From contig OZ037771.1 in NCBI GenBank assembly GCA_964035545.1, forward strand, positions 620,001 to 684,000: a stretch of 64,000 bases of DNA, written 5' to 3'. Origin of the DNA: Bugula neritina. Taxonomy: Eukaryota; Bryozoa; Gymnolaemata; Cheilostomatida; Bugulidae. This document shows, in pieces, positions 48,201 through 58,506 of the stretch. The notes under the pieces were generated by a model. It saw only the letters and a list, made by a program, of their open reading frames with translations, was not told the origin of the DNA and did not search any database. A program made the translations under genes and the position numbers. How positions within the stretch are numbered: position 1 is the first letter of the stretch; every line of letters begins with the position of its first letter.

Positions 48201-51200
48201 ATACTGTATCTACACTCTACTCACACTGCATGTACACTATACTTACACTGTATACACACTCTAAATATACACTCTATACATGTAAGTGAAACAGTTATAC
48301 GATTACATGGTATATATACGATACACATAGTATATTATACAATTACATGGTATATATAAGATACACATAGTATATTATACGATTACATGTGTACTACATG
48401 AACTATAGATAGTACATTACTCACCACTATAAACCCCAGTTTCCTCTCAATATTGTCCGACACACTTTCTATTACACCAGATGGGTTAGTAGTGACTGTA
48501 GAGCAGTCCATTGCCTGTCAACCATAATACTATATTATACATAGTACACAGTATACACTACACGGTATACACTACACAGTATACACTACACAGTACACAC
48601 TACCCAGTATACACTACACAGTACACACTACCCAGTATACACTACACACTACACAGTATACACTACACAGTATACACTACACAGCATAAACTACACAGTA
48701 TACACTACACAGTACACACTACACAGTACACACTACACAGTATACACTACACAGTATACACTACACAGTACACACTACACAGTACACACTACACAGTATA
48801 CACTACACAGTATACACTACACAGTATACACTACACAGTATACACTACACAGTACACACTACACAGTACACACTACACAGTATACACTACACAGTATACA
48901 CTACACAGTATACACTACAGAGTACACACTACACAGTATACACTACACAGTATACACTACACAGTATAAACTACACAGTATACACTACAGAGTACACACT
49001 ACACAGTATACACTGTACAGTATACACTACACAGTATACACTACACAGTATACACTACACAGTATACACTACAGAGTACACACTACACAGTACACACTAC
49101 ACAGTATACACTACACAGTATACACTACACAGTATACACTACACAGTATACACTACACAGTATACACTACAGAGTACACACTACACAGTATACACTACAC
49201 AGTATACACTACACAGTATACACTATACAGTATACACTACAGAGTATACACTATACAGTATACACTACAGAGTATACATTACACAGTATACACTACACAG
49301 TATACACTACAGAGTACACACTACACAGTATACACTACACAGTATACACTACACAGTACACACTACACAGTATACAATATACAGTATACACTACACAGTA
49401 CACACTACAGAGTACACACTGATCTCTAACCAAATATTGAAACACACTGACCTCTAAGAGAAGATAAGTAAACTCGTCTGCAGAGAGAAATGAAGGCTTC
49501 CAGCTGTATGATATGTTTTCTTTGAGAGCAGATTCTGTCTCTGTAATGTAAGAGACTATCAACTAATATACTCTGTGTTATACATAACTATACATGTATA
49601 CATCATATACTATACTTCTCATCATATACTATACATGTATACTCTGTACATATACTATACAGGTGTGTAGCTATACACGTATACTCTGTACACAGAAGTA
49701 ACAAGTTTCAAAAATCCATAAACATAGAAAGTAAGATCGAAAGTGTTGAGCTGCTAGAAGTAGAGCCCATCTGAGTCTGTACACTTGACGGAACTAGACC
49801 CCATCCAGCAGACGAGAGAGGAGATTCGCCAGCAACTCTCTCCCGGATATTGCAGCTTATTGAATGCCATCGTGTCAAAGGAGATGTCAAATTCCACACA
49901 GACTAATCACAAACAACACGGCTCTCCCTTCATGGTGAATGAAACAATTTCATAATTTGCTGATAGAGAATTAATGCAACATAATTATAGGATATACAAA
50001 CTAAGTCATCCTTGTATTATAGTTATACAAATATAAAACCATAGCCATTGCTGAGTAGAAGAAGCTGTGTGTATAGCAATTCTAGAACATGAGAAGAAAA
50101 CTGCTTATATCAACTATTTACTACCGAGTAAATATGGAGTGAGGCTTCAATATGCAGAATTGCGTATAAAATGTTGGCAGTTTGTTGAGTCATTTGCTAA
50201 ATAATATCTAAATTTCATCGCCAGTATATCTGCTGTATTTCAAGACTTACTTTTATACACCTAATGAAAGTACAATAGGGTAAAAATCTTTTCCTCCGCT
50301 ATTCAGTTCAGTTTGACATACAAAGTTTGCACCTCTATTTTATTATTGGGAGATGACTTTAAAACTAGTAAAAACTAACCCTTTGAAAATTCAAAATATT
50401 AAACTCGAAGTCTTTATTAGGGTTGAAATAAAAATAAAATATGATTTCCCTGGTGCAAATTACCATACTTCCCACAGTGGTTGCTAGACTTTACTTTTAT
50501 AATTTTCAAGGAAAGATACGAAACTACGCCATGAAACATGTAACATTTTATTTATCTTCAAAGATCTCAGGGTATAACATGTTCACATCTGACTAGTAAA
50601 GACTAGATTGTACTTGGAGACAGACAGAAGAGTTCTACTATTATTAGAAAACAGGCGAGTCGTGCAGTTCATAGCTAGGAATTCGTGAGAGCTTCATGAA
50701 TTGTCACGCTTCTGTAATTCACAGTTTGGTATTTTTTTCACTTGCAGTCGTGCAACAATAGAAGGTAATATGGAAATGCAGTGTAATGACAAGCAGTGAT
50801 TTATTGTTTTCACTATACTGGAACTTGCCAATTGGATATTTACACGCGCGCACGAGCTGCAGTGGAAAGATGTATTGATTCGCGAAGAACATTCACCAGT
50901 GGCGTATTGCTCAACGTGTATAATTTGAGTTAACTTTTATTCACACTGACCTTTCTAGATCTACAAAGTTGACTTCATAAGTAAATTTGCATATTAATTA
51001 TCAATTTTAGAAATGATACTTTTTTCCAATGCTGCGCGGATGATGCAGGTGCTGAGGTTTCATTAAACCCATTTGCATAGAGTCGAAGAGATCTGTTTTC
51101 ACTCTGTATAATTATAGCATTGCAGCTTTTCTATTCACAGTTAGACCATAAAATACTGAAGTTGCGACATAAATACAGCTTACTAAATTTAACCGATGAC

Positions 51201-53648
51201 GTCTTCGGGGAAGGATTGACGACAGTGAGCCGTGAATGCAGGTGTCAAGTCCACGTGCTAACCGCTAACGAGATTGAGGTGATTTCACCTTCACCACTCT
51301 CTTCGCGTGCTGCTCGGCAAAACAAACAACGCTCAATCAGACTTGGTACCACCATCAACAATATTCTGTGTTACTACTTACTACGCAGTAAATACACACA
51401 AGGCGAATGGTGTTTACCCCAAAGTAGTAGAATATTTCTCGCATCTCTGCACTACATCACCCGGTATAGACAATTTATTTTATGCTATGGGAGTGAAAAG
51501 ACTGGCCCTAAAGTGGAAGATGCATTTGTAAATATAACATTTCGTATAAAGTACTCCCTCTCTCAGTGATCAGCTTCTACTCTAGCACATAGTATATACA
51601 TTAGTTTATGATTTAGAGAGTGACTATATCATACAGAATATACATTATATATATCAGTGTAAGACTGTATAATACATACCACTTACAGTACTTACCTCTG
51701 TGATTGCGAAGGAATCTGTTACTTACCTCTGTGATTGTGGAGGAACAGATACTTACCTCTGTGATTGTGAAGGAAGCGTATAGCTTGCTCTAACACAGTA
51801 GTTTTGTCAGCTTTCTTGCTACTCTCTGATGGATTATATACAATGGCGGAGAGTTGAGTGATGAGCTGATTGAATAAGTCTCTTCTCTTCTTCTCATTCT
51901 GATTCCTAAACTGTCTACAAGTACATCTCAACGTCATACAATACAGCATAACATAGTATAATATAGTATAACATAGTATAACATAGTATGATATACAATA
52001 CAACAATGCCATTGCGTATAATACAGTGTAATATAACATAATTTAATACGATATAGTATAACACAATATAGTGTAATATAATGCATAACACAACATAATA
52101 TAAATTTATACCATTATGTTTAATACAGTGAAAGATACTGAACAGAAAGAAAGTGCAGAAGTGAAGAGACAGCTGTGTATATTACATAGAGTGTGTTGTA
52201 TCTGAGTAATCAACACAGTGAATAGTATCTGCATACTTGGAGACAGAAATAGCTTGGACTTATACAACTTGTAAACACACATCTATGAGGTATGTACACT
52301 GGAATGTAATGCTGGGTAGAGCCACACTCCACTCTAACAGTAAGTATCTTATACACACTTACTGTTTATTAATAACATGTATGAAGTAAGTATACTGCAT
52401 ACTAGTAACTTACAGTAGAGTACTTACCTTTTGACAACCTCGTCTCTAACCCCCTCAGTAGATGAACCAACCTCAGACTCGGCACCTCTGCAAATACCAT
52501 CACACTGCTTTGTATCCACCAATCAGCACACTGCTTAGTCAGTATCCACCAATCAGCACACTGCTTAGTCAGTATCCACCAATCAGCACACTGCTCAGTA
52601 TCACCAATCAACACGCTACGTGCAGCGATGGTTTTAAAAAGTTGGAATTAACAGATTGGAACTATTTTTATATTGATAGATTATTGATAGATTATTAGTT
52701 GTTGTTTGCCGATAAAATTATTGAGATATGAGTCACACATAGGATATGATGGAGATGGAGAGTAGGAACTGTAGGCTATATTATCCTTAGGGAGGGGTAC
52801 TGGATACACACATACATGTATAGGAACTGTAGGCTATATACTGTCCTTAGGGAGGGGTACTGGATATACACATACATCAAATATCTGGTGAAACAAGAAA
52901 CTTAATTAATTAAAGATGTCATCTTGCCTAGGTCAGTGCTACCTGTGCTGTTAGATATATTATATAGTATATTACATAATTTAACATATATACAGTATAA
53001 TATATTGTTGTCTATTGGTACAGGTATCAGGTGCAAAGCTCACCACAAGGTGACTGTACTGTCCAATAATGACTAGTGAAATGTCATGATATTTCCCAAA
53101 TTCGAAGAAAATGGTTAGCTGAAAGACTTGCTCTTTACAGAACAAGTGAGCGATCTGATGGTTAGACTAAAATTGCCAACCACCAGCTTGATCCATCTCT
53201 CCCAAGGCAGTGTCGCCTCATGTTATGCTACAGTCACACACCTGCACACACCTGCACACACCTGCACACACCTGTACACTAGCATAATTTGAAACAGAAA
53301 CTTGAAAAGCTAAAACCTAGAAACCTGGGAATATCGAAAGCATCTGACAACTACTAAAATGCAGTTTGATCAAGGAACTGTCAACAACAATGATTAACAT
53401 TTATTCACCACAAAGACAGTAATAACTCATTTTCCCAAGTAAATTATTAGTCAGGTAAAGGAAGCCAGCTGCAGTTGTATTTGTACTCATGTTTACATAG
53501 CAGAAACAAAATCCCAAAATGTCCTGCAGTTTTCACAAGAGTGAACTCCATAAAATATGTAATAATTTCAACTTTAGAGGTTGCCTTCTGCAACTCACCG
53601 AACTGACGGAGCTGGGGTGGGGGGTAGCTTTCTCTTCCCATAGTTCAT
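44821..53648 (-). CDS. CLOCK: CLOCK/NPAS2-type bHLH-PAS transcription factor
   Basis: Exons: 53648-53599 (ATG 53648-53646), 52487-52428, 51914-51757, 49540-49452, 48514-48425, 48149-48032, 47952-47825, 47731-47631, 47262-47156, 46517-46378, 46085-46007, 45785-45682, 45505-45322, 44900-44821 (stop TGA). Phases agree and give 495 residues. The bHLH ([20 protein letters not shown]) is followed by [20 protein letters not shown], a CLOCK signature leading into PAS-A. PAS-B is clear: [71 protein letters not shown] Gln/Leu coiled stretch follows ([20 protein letters not shown]). CLOCK pairs with BMAL1 on E-boxes to drive circadian transcription. The long Gln-rich C-terminus of vertebrate CLOCK is missing. 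Weak spots: donors at 48031 (GTTAAT), 47155 (GTCAGT) and 46377 (GTGCCA) are non-ideal; the last exon has no homology support; an upstream coding exon cannot be excluded. Confidence 0.88.
44930..45335 (-). repeat. (TA)n array with duplicated CLOCK donor site
   Basis: The donor of exon 45505-45322 reads GTCTCTG followed by GTATGT on the minus strand. GTCTCTGGTATRTTATATA recurs about eight times downstream, separated by TA tracts of 10 to about 85 bp and one CACACA tract. The exon frame stays open across much of it. Confidence 0.88.
45790..45955. repeat. imperfect 28-35 bp array (CLOCK intron)
   Basis: About five units of ATACAGGATATGACATCAGC plus ATAGTGTACCG, adjoining the acceptor of exon 45785-45682, whose upstream bases CAATACAGG match the unit's start. 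Confidence 0.8.
46270..46420 (-). repeat. about 43-bp duplication of the CLOCK PAS-B exon end and donor
   Basis: The exon end CTCATTGAGTGTATATATACAGTGCCAAGG, here given only by position (46373-46402), recurs as imperfect copies at about 46330-46359 and, more partially, 46285-46315. Both candidate donors of the exon (GTGCCA and GTTAGT) are copied with it. Confidence 0.75.
46744..46855. repeat. 20-bp minisatellite, about 5 copies (CLOCK intron)
   Basis: GGACCCCAAGGGTTCACCAG repeats with minor changes. It is GC-richer than its surroundings. The plus-strand open frame 46551-46871 through it has no other support. Confidence 0.9.
48535..49420. repeat. 14-15 bp minisatellite, about 60 copies (CLOCK intron)
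   Basis: CACTACACAGTATA units, with CACAGTACA and CAGAGTACA variants in recurring blocks, fill most of the intron between exons 49540-49452 and 48514-48425. It starts 20 bp beyond the acceptor of the latter exon. Confidence 0.93.
49541..51756 (-). other. 2.2-kb CLOCK intron 3
   Basis: Separates the bHLH exon from the PAS-A linker exon. Mostly AT-rich unique sequence. Two islands look less random and GC-richer: 49730-49910, with a minus-strand open frame, and 51180-51540, with a plus-strand open frame listed separately. Neither can be assigned. Confidence 0.5.
51120..51569 (+). other. unidentified 149-codon open frame antisense to CLOCK intron 3
   Basis: The frame begins [20 protein letters not shown] and ends at TGA 51567-51569. 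I do not recognise the protein. The base composition of 51180-51540 is less AT-rich than the flanks and the region is free of tandem repeats, unlike most open frames in this window. A second plus-strand frame (51307-51531) overlaps it. It could be an old coding remnant, a small single-exon gene, or chance. Confidence 0.2.
51690..51780 (-). repeat. 30-31 bp triplication of the CLOCK bHLH exon end and donor
   Basis: The exon end CACAATCACAGAG and its donor GTAAGT occur three times on the minus strand (donors at plus 51751-51756, 51721-51726, 51690-51695). The second donor is 30 bp from the first, so it keeps phase and would add ten residues ([10 protein letters not shown]). The third is 31 bp further, and a TAA follows the second, so it would truncate. 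Confidence 0.9.
52495..52605. repeat. 31-bp minisatellite, about 3.5 copies (CLOCK intron 2)
   Basis: Units of ATCCACCAATCAGCACACTG plus CTTAGTCAGT lie next to the acceptor of exon 52487-52428. A pair of about 60-bp repeats with TAGGGAGGGGTACTGGATA lies at 52755-52880, and CACCTGCACA is repeated four times near 53240. Confidence 0.85.
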
Positions 53649-56600
53649 ACCTAAACATAAGAGTGGAACACAGTCAACTAGTCATGTGACTCAAACTGAG
53701 AAACATAAATTAATTATAATATATTTTAGGGTTTGAAAAAAATATATATATCTAAGGCTTGAAAATAACTTTGAATAGATAAACTCTTGCGATGAGCTGA
53801 AAGTGGGTGAAAAGCAATGGTAAAGGTTTTGGCAGCAAATTTGGCAGGTATTCAAATCTTAGTGCAAATACAGAGCTGAATGAGATATTTTCTTTCAAGA
53901 TTAGCTGTTTTTATATAATCTACCAGCATTTCCCCAACTACATACTGTATATTTATATCAGTAGACAACTCTGACCAACACACTCTAATATAATGCTGGG
54001 AACAAGTATTTGCACCGGATAGGTAAACATGACACACCATACCAGATGGTATTTAAATGTACATTTATTTTAAGCTGGACAATCAGTCATAAATAACTGG
54101 ATCTATCTGGAGGCGAATAAACACACTAATGCTGGTCAAACTCATCTACTTTCAGCCATTTTGATAGTTGGAATCAATAAACAGAAAAATGTCAACTTGA
54201 TAATATCCACTTACACTTTTCACATACATACTGAATTATTTATTGAATTAAATTGAGATTAACACAACTGATATTATACAGCACCATTTTATGATGAGGA
54301 AACAATATTTTATTAACAATGGAATATATAATAAAAATGCTTTATATTGCATTGTTCCTGATTAAGCATAAAGTCCTGGTGACATAGAAAGTATTTTTAT
54401 AAATAATTACAAGCTATGTGAGAAAACATTATGTAATAAACTTTGCAGCATTGCTATGAGTACAGAGTATCAGTGCAGATGTATTACACTAAACAAGAGC
54501 ATTCTGAGAAGTCGTGAAAATTAGCAATTTTACTTAAAACAGATGAGCCGGTTTGGTTTCTTTTTATTATATGAAATGATAGGAAAACTTTACATACAAG
54601 TTTACTATAGTGTCTAGTAGTAATAGCCATGTCACCACATCGTAACCACAATATTGGACTTTAAAAACTAATTAATGTTTACCAACTACATATATAATAT
54701 CACAACAAGATAAATTAACTAATAAAACCATTCACCTAAAACCAAATCAGAAAGCTGCTTTTATAATCATTAGGATTACTAAGAGCTCAATTTAAATTAC
54801 TAGCCAATCTCCACCATGTATTTTCAGCAGTAGTTAGTTCACAGTTGAAAGCAGTGTCATTCATTTAAAATAGCTAACTTTCTTAAAATGAATCATATTC
54901 CTTTTTTTAATTTATGCTTTTATAAACAAAACTTATTGAACAGTTTGCTTTCTTCAGCTTGACCAATAAGAAATTAATGGTGGTCAGATTACAACAAATA
55001 AATTTTTTTCCATTTGGGTATCACAACTAAAGCTGATAATTTAAACCTTGAAAAAATTGATTTGCCTAAAGCGAAAGCCAGTGAGTGCAATTAGAGCAGT
55101 CACTGTGAGTTTTAATATGAGTATTCTGACAAAATCTCAAACTTTAAAATATAATCTATGTAAACCTCTTGTTCTACTTTGACATTTAATTTATAACATT
55201 GTGAGTCTGCTGAAATACATTTATGAAAACACAAATAAAACAGATCAAACAGTAAATTGAAACTAATAAACATAACATATTAAACAATTAACACAAATTG
55301 ATAGTTACCACATAGTGAGATCTGTTTAGAAATAAATTTATTCACTATAAACATTAAATGGTCATATCCATATTAATGCTATTACTTTCCAAATATCGAA
55401 CATATACTGACAATATTATTGTAATAATTATAACTACATGAGTAGTACTATGGAATTTGAGTAACATTAAAGTAATGGTTTAGTACTACTACTAGCAGCG
55501 CTAGCAAATACTGCTTACACTACAGTGGTTAGCTTTGTTTAACACTAACAGTGAAAATTTAGGTGTTTTATTTAATTTAATAAATGACTTATAAATAGGC
55601 AACTTGATGACCTAAAGTTGATACAATCAAAATATATCTTCAAGTTATTATGCATACCGATACTTATAATACTAACATGGTGACAGTGACAAAAATCATT
55701 ATTACCATCATAATTGATATGAATATAATTCTATCCTAATAATTGTGATACTGATTATCATTATATAACTTTCATTAGGTGATTTATGATGATATTAAAT
55801 ACTAGCAGTAGTTACAGAGTATCATAGTGATATTCCTATTGGCAATAACATTAACTGTATGTAATATTAATAATGATAATTCTAGTTAATATATCATCAT
55901 TACCAACATCAAATCCAAAATGAATCATTTCATAAACCAATTATCATTATGAATAAATTGAAATCAAAAGTAAAACAATGAATTTTTTTCTTATTTCAAT
56001 ACTTGAGTCTTGAATTTGAAGATGAACATAATACTCAACAGTCATAGTCATAGTGTAGAGTTTAACATTAACACTTACACTAACTGCATGAAGCTGCGTA
56101 TCAAATATCAATATAATTAGGATTATCATAATCATCACTGATCACTGATTATATTTAATTTTATATTTATATTGTACACTCAAATACTTAGATATATATT
56201 ATTATATAATATCAATTATATAGTATAACTGTTAGTGTTATAGTTATGCTAAATCTAATGTTTCATTGTGAAGCATTGATAAAGCACTATGAACTCATTA
56301 TGATTATGAAGTTCATAATCATAATGAGTTTATAGTGATACTGATACAGCATGAGGGTGACCCTGACTATGAGTGACACTGACATAATCATGACTAATTA
56401 GCATACTGCATAGCCAATCACCAATGCCCATACTGATAGTAATGATAGTGATACTCATAGCTCATAAGTCATAGGCATAGTGATACTGATAGGCGATAGC
56501 CGATAGGCATAGCCATTATCAACATCATTATGATTATCATTACCTTTATGATTAGTATTACCATATAAAAGTCTAAGACTAATGACAATGTGAATGTCAA

Positions 56601-57301
56601 ACTCGCACTCAACCAGTCAAACTCAATCAGTCATGCTCATGGCTCATAAGTCACACGATTAGGTGAGAGCCCGCTGGTGGGTCAGACTGAATTTGCAACT
56701 ATAGCACTAAAGCACCAATATCAATATCAATTAAAATGACCCACTAATTATATCACTATCAGAATATTGCTAATATCACATTTATTTTTACTATGAGTAT
56801 AACATTAATCGTGTACCTGAACTTGAAGTCAGCCTAGTATTGGCAAACTTGCAAAGTAGTAAATAAGTGAGGAGATAACTTTAATCTTCTAATTTATGTT
56901 TAGTTTTAGTACTTTCTGTTCTTTCGGTCACCACCCGCACTCGATTGTTAATAAGCTGCAAGAAGATTTGTCTATCCACTGTTACATTCTTCGATTTCCG
57001 TAATACACTATAGTTTCATGCAGTGTGGTATATTTAAGAGTGTTGACTTTAAACCATGAAAAATCATTATGTCGCTAATGGTACCGCAAGTTTATATAAG
57101 TTATAAAGGAAAAATTTTGCCACTTTTGTGATTTTATTTTTTTTTTATATTATGTGTCCATTTTTTTTAGTTTTGTTTATTGGTAAAGTTTTTAAACATA
57201 TTTTCAATACATATAAAATTTTAAAAAAAATTAAAACTTAATCGTGCACGTAAATACAAAGCTATAAAGTTTAAGCTTCGCTGTGATTACAATGTGAATA
57301 T
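53649..57301. other. 3.6-kb AT-rich gene-free region upstream of CLOCK
   Basis: I see no exon with a credible homologue. 54000-55600 is unique AT-rich sequence without repeats. 55650-56800 is cryptically simple DNA of shuffled GAT, ATC and AGT words (TGATACTGATAGGCGATAGC). The CLOCK 5' UTR and promoter should lie just above 53648. Confidence 0.55.
56285..56337. repeat. 26-bp-arm perfect-loop hairpin
   Basis: CACTATGAACTCATTATGAT at 56285 pairs with its inverse ending at 56337: 26 bases per arm, one mismatch, one-base loop at 56311. It would form a cruciform in DNA or a stem in RNA. No terminal repeats mark it as a mobile element. Confidence 0.75.
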
Positions 57302-57606
57302 TGTGGTGGCTCGTGGAGCTACCAGCAACACAATACGCAAGGTTGCGTATTGACCCGGAACAATGTATTAGCCAATTAGCTAAGCTGTTTTATAAGTAAT
57401 AGTAGCCGCTTCGCGCTACTAGCTCAGTTGAGGATAGTGCTGTAAACTAAATAGACGTGCGTATCATTACTGTTGTACATTGGACTTTTATTATGTATTC
57501 TTGTATTAAATATAACGATATCTACTCGACTTAACTGGTGAAGTTTCTCTAGTGATAAATAGACTCTCTTGGTGGCACATCAACCCTAAATCTGAAAATT
57601 ATAACA
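57302..57606 (+). repeat. 5' long terminal repeat, about 305 bp
   Basis: Begins TGTGGTGGCTCG and ends TTATAACA, with the TG...CA boundaries expected of an LTR, one base before the primer-binding site. The left boundary is inferred from the TG and the change in composition; the 3' LTR is not in the window to confirm it. Confidence 0.65.
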
Positions 57607-57607
57607 G

Positions 57608-57624
57608 TGGTGGCAGCGGTGGGA
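57608..57624 (+). promoter_or_regulatory. primer-binding site for tRNA-Leu
   Basis: TGGTGGCAGCGGTGGGA is the 17-base reverse complement of TCCCACCGCTGCCA plus CCA, the 3' end of an animal tRNA-Leu (AAG/UAG type, from recalled sequence). It starts two bases after the LTR. Confidence 0.8.
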
Positions 57625-57639
57625 TAGTGTATATCAAAG

Positions 57640-58506
57640 ATGGAGACTGAAAACGCTAGAATGCAACCACCCCCAGTAGAAGGTGAGCGTAGAAATGCTG
57701 TTAATCCTGTGAATCGTGAAGGAGAAGAAGCTTATAGACATTGCTTGAAAGCTCCCACCTTTACTGGGTCGGAAGATGTCGAACAATTTATACAAGAATT
57801 TAGAGAGGTAATGGAAGTTGCTCAATGGCCGCATAGAGTGGCCCTCATTCAATTGCGGAGAGCGGTGACGGAGCAAGCCAAGCCGTACGGAGTGGGAACG
57901 GACGTAGACGGCATACTGGCTGCGCTGCGGGCCCGTTTTGGCACCTCCGTCATAGACGCTAGGACCAAGCTGGAGAGATTGTGCCGCACCCCGCGGACCT
58001 CGCTGCAAGAACATGCCGCGACGGTGAAGAAGCTGGCGCAGATTGCATATAGCGATCTGCCAGCACAACACCAAGAGCGTTACACCTATGACGCCTTTGT
58101 CCAGTCCCTAAACGACCTGGGCCTAGACCATCACCTACGAGCTAAAGGGATAACCAGAATAGAGGATGCCCTGAAGGCTGGAGAAGCTTACCTGTTGGCT
58201 ACCCAAATGCATCGAGCACAAAGGAACCCCCCAGTAGTTGGAGTCAGCGCTGCCAGGGCTACGACAGGCTCCGAAGCCCTCCCGCTGGAAGCCGAAGTGG
58301 ACCGCATGGTAGAGATGCTGGGATAATTGGTAACCATTCTGGCCGGTGCTGGCCCCGGTCAGGCCTTACGGATGCCCCCAACATCTGTGGGGCAGGGCTG
58401 GAGTAGCGCTGATCAGGACCAGGGACAGAAAGGACGACCCCAATACCAGGGGGCGTTAAACTGTCACGGCCCGCGGACACACTTCCTCCCCGCGGGCCGC
58501 AACTAA
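57640..58506 (+). CDS. gag: gag (capsid) with an internal TAA
   Basis: The frame opens with ATG 57640, 34 bases after the LTR, and encodes a Retrotrans_gag-like capsid (AYRHCLKAPTFTGSEDVEQF, RFGTSVIDARTKLERL, AFVQSLNDLGLD). It meets TAA at 58324-58326 after 228 codons. The same frame continues open for 59 codons to TAA 58504-58506 and passes through the frameshift heptamer in the correct register. The first TAA is therefore either a lesion (one substitution from CAA) or a readthrough stop. No intact CCHC zinc knuckle is visible in either frame. Confidence 0.85.
58455..58499 (+). promoter_or_regulatory. -1 ribosomal frameshift signal (slippery heptamer plus stem-loop)
   Basis: GTTAAAC at 58455-58461 lies in the gag register as G TTA AAC. 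A 5-base spacer follows, then a perfect 10-bp GC-rich stem, CGGCCCGCGG (58467-58476) with CCGCGGGCCG (58490-58499), and a 13-base loop. GTTAAAC is a heptamer known to function in equine arteritis virus. A -1 slip enters the pol frame, which is open from about 58413. Confidence 0.85.

Noticed and set aside
49708-49899. 63-codon minus-strand frame, GC-richer island, considered as an extra CLOCK exon
   Set aside because: The flanking exons already join in phase with continuous CLOCK homology, and no good acceptor and donor pair surrounds it.
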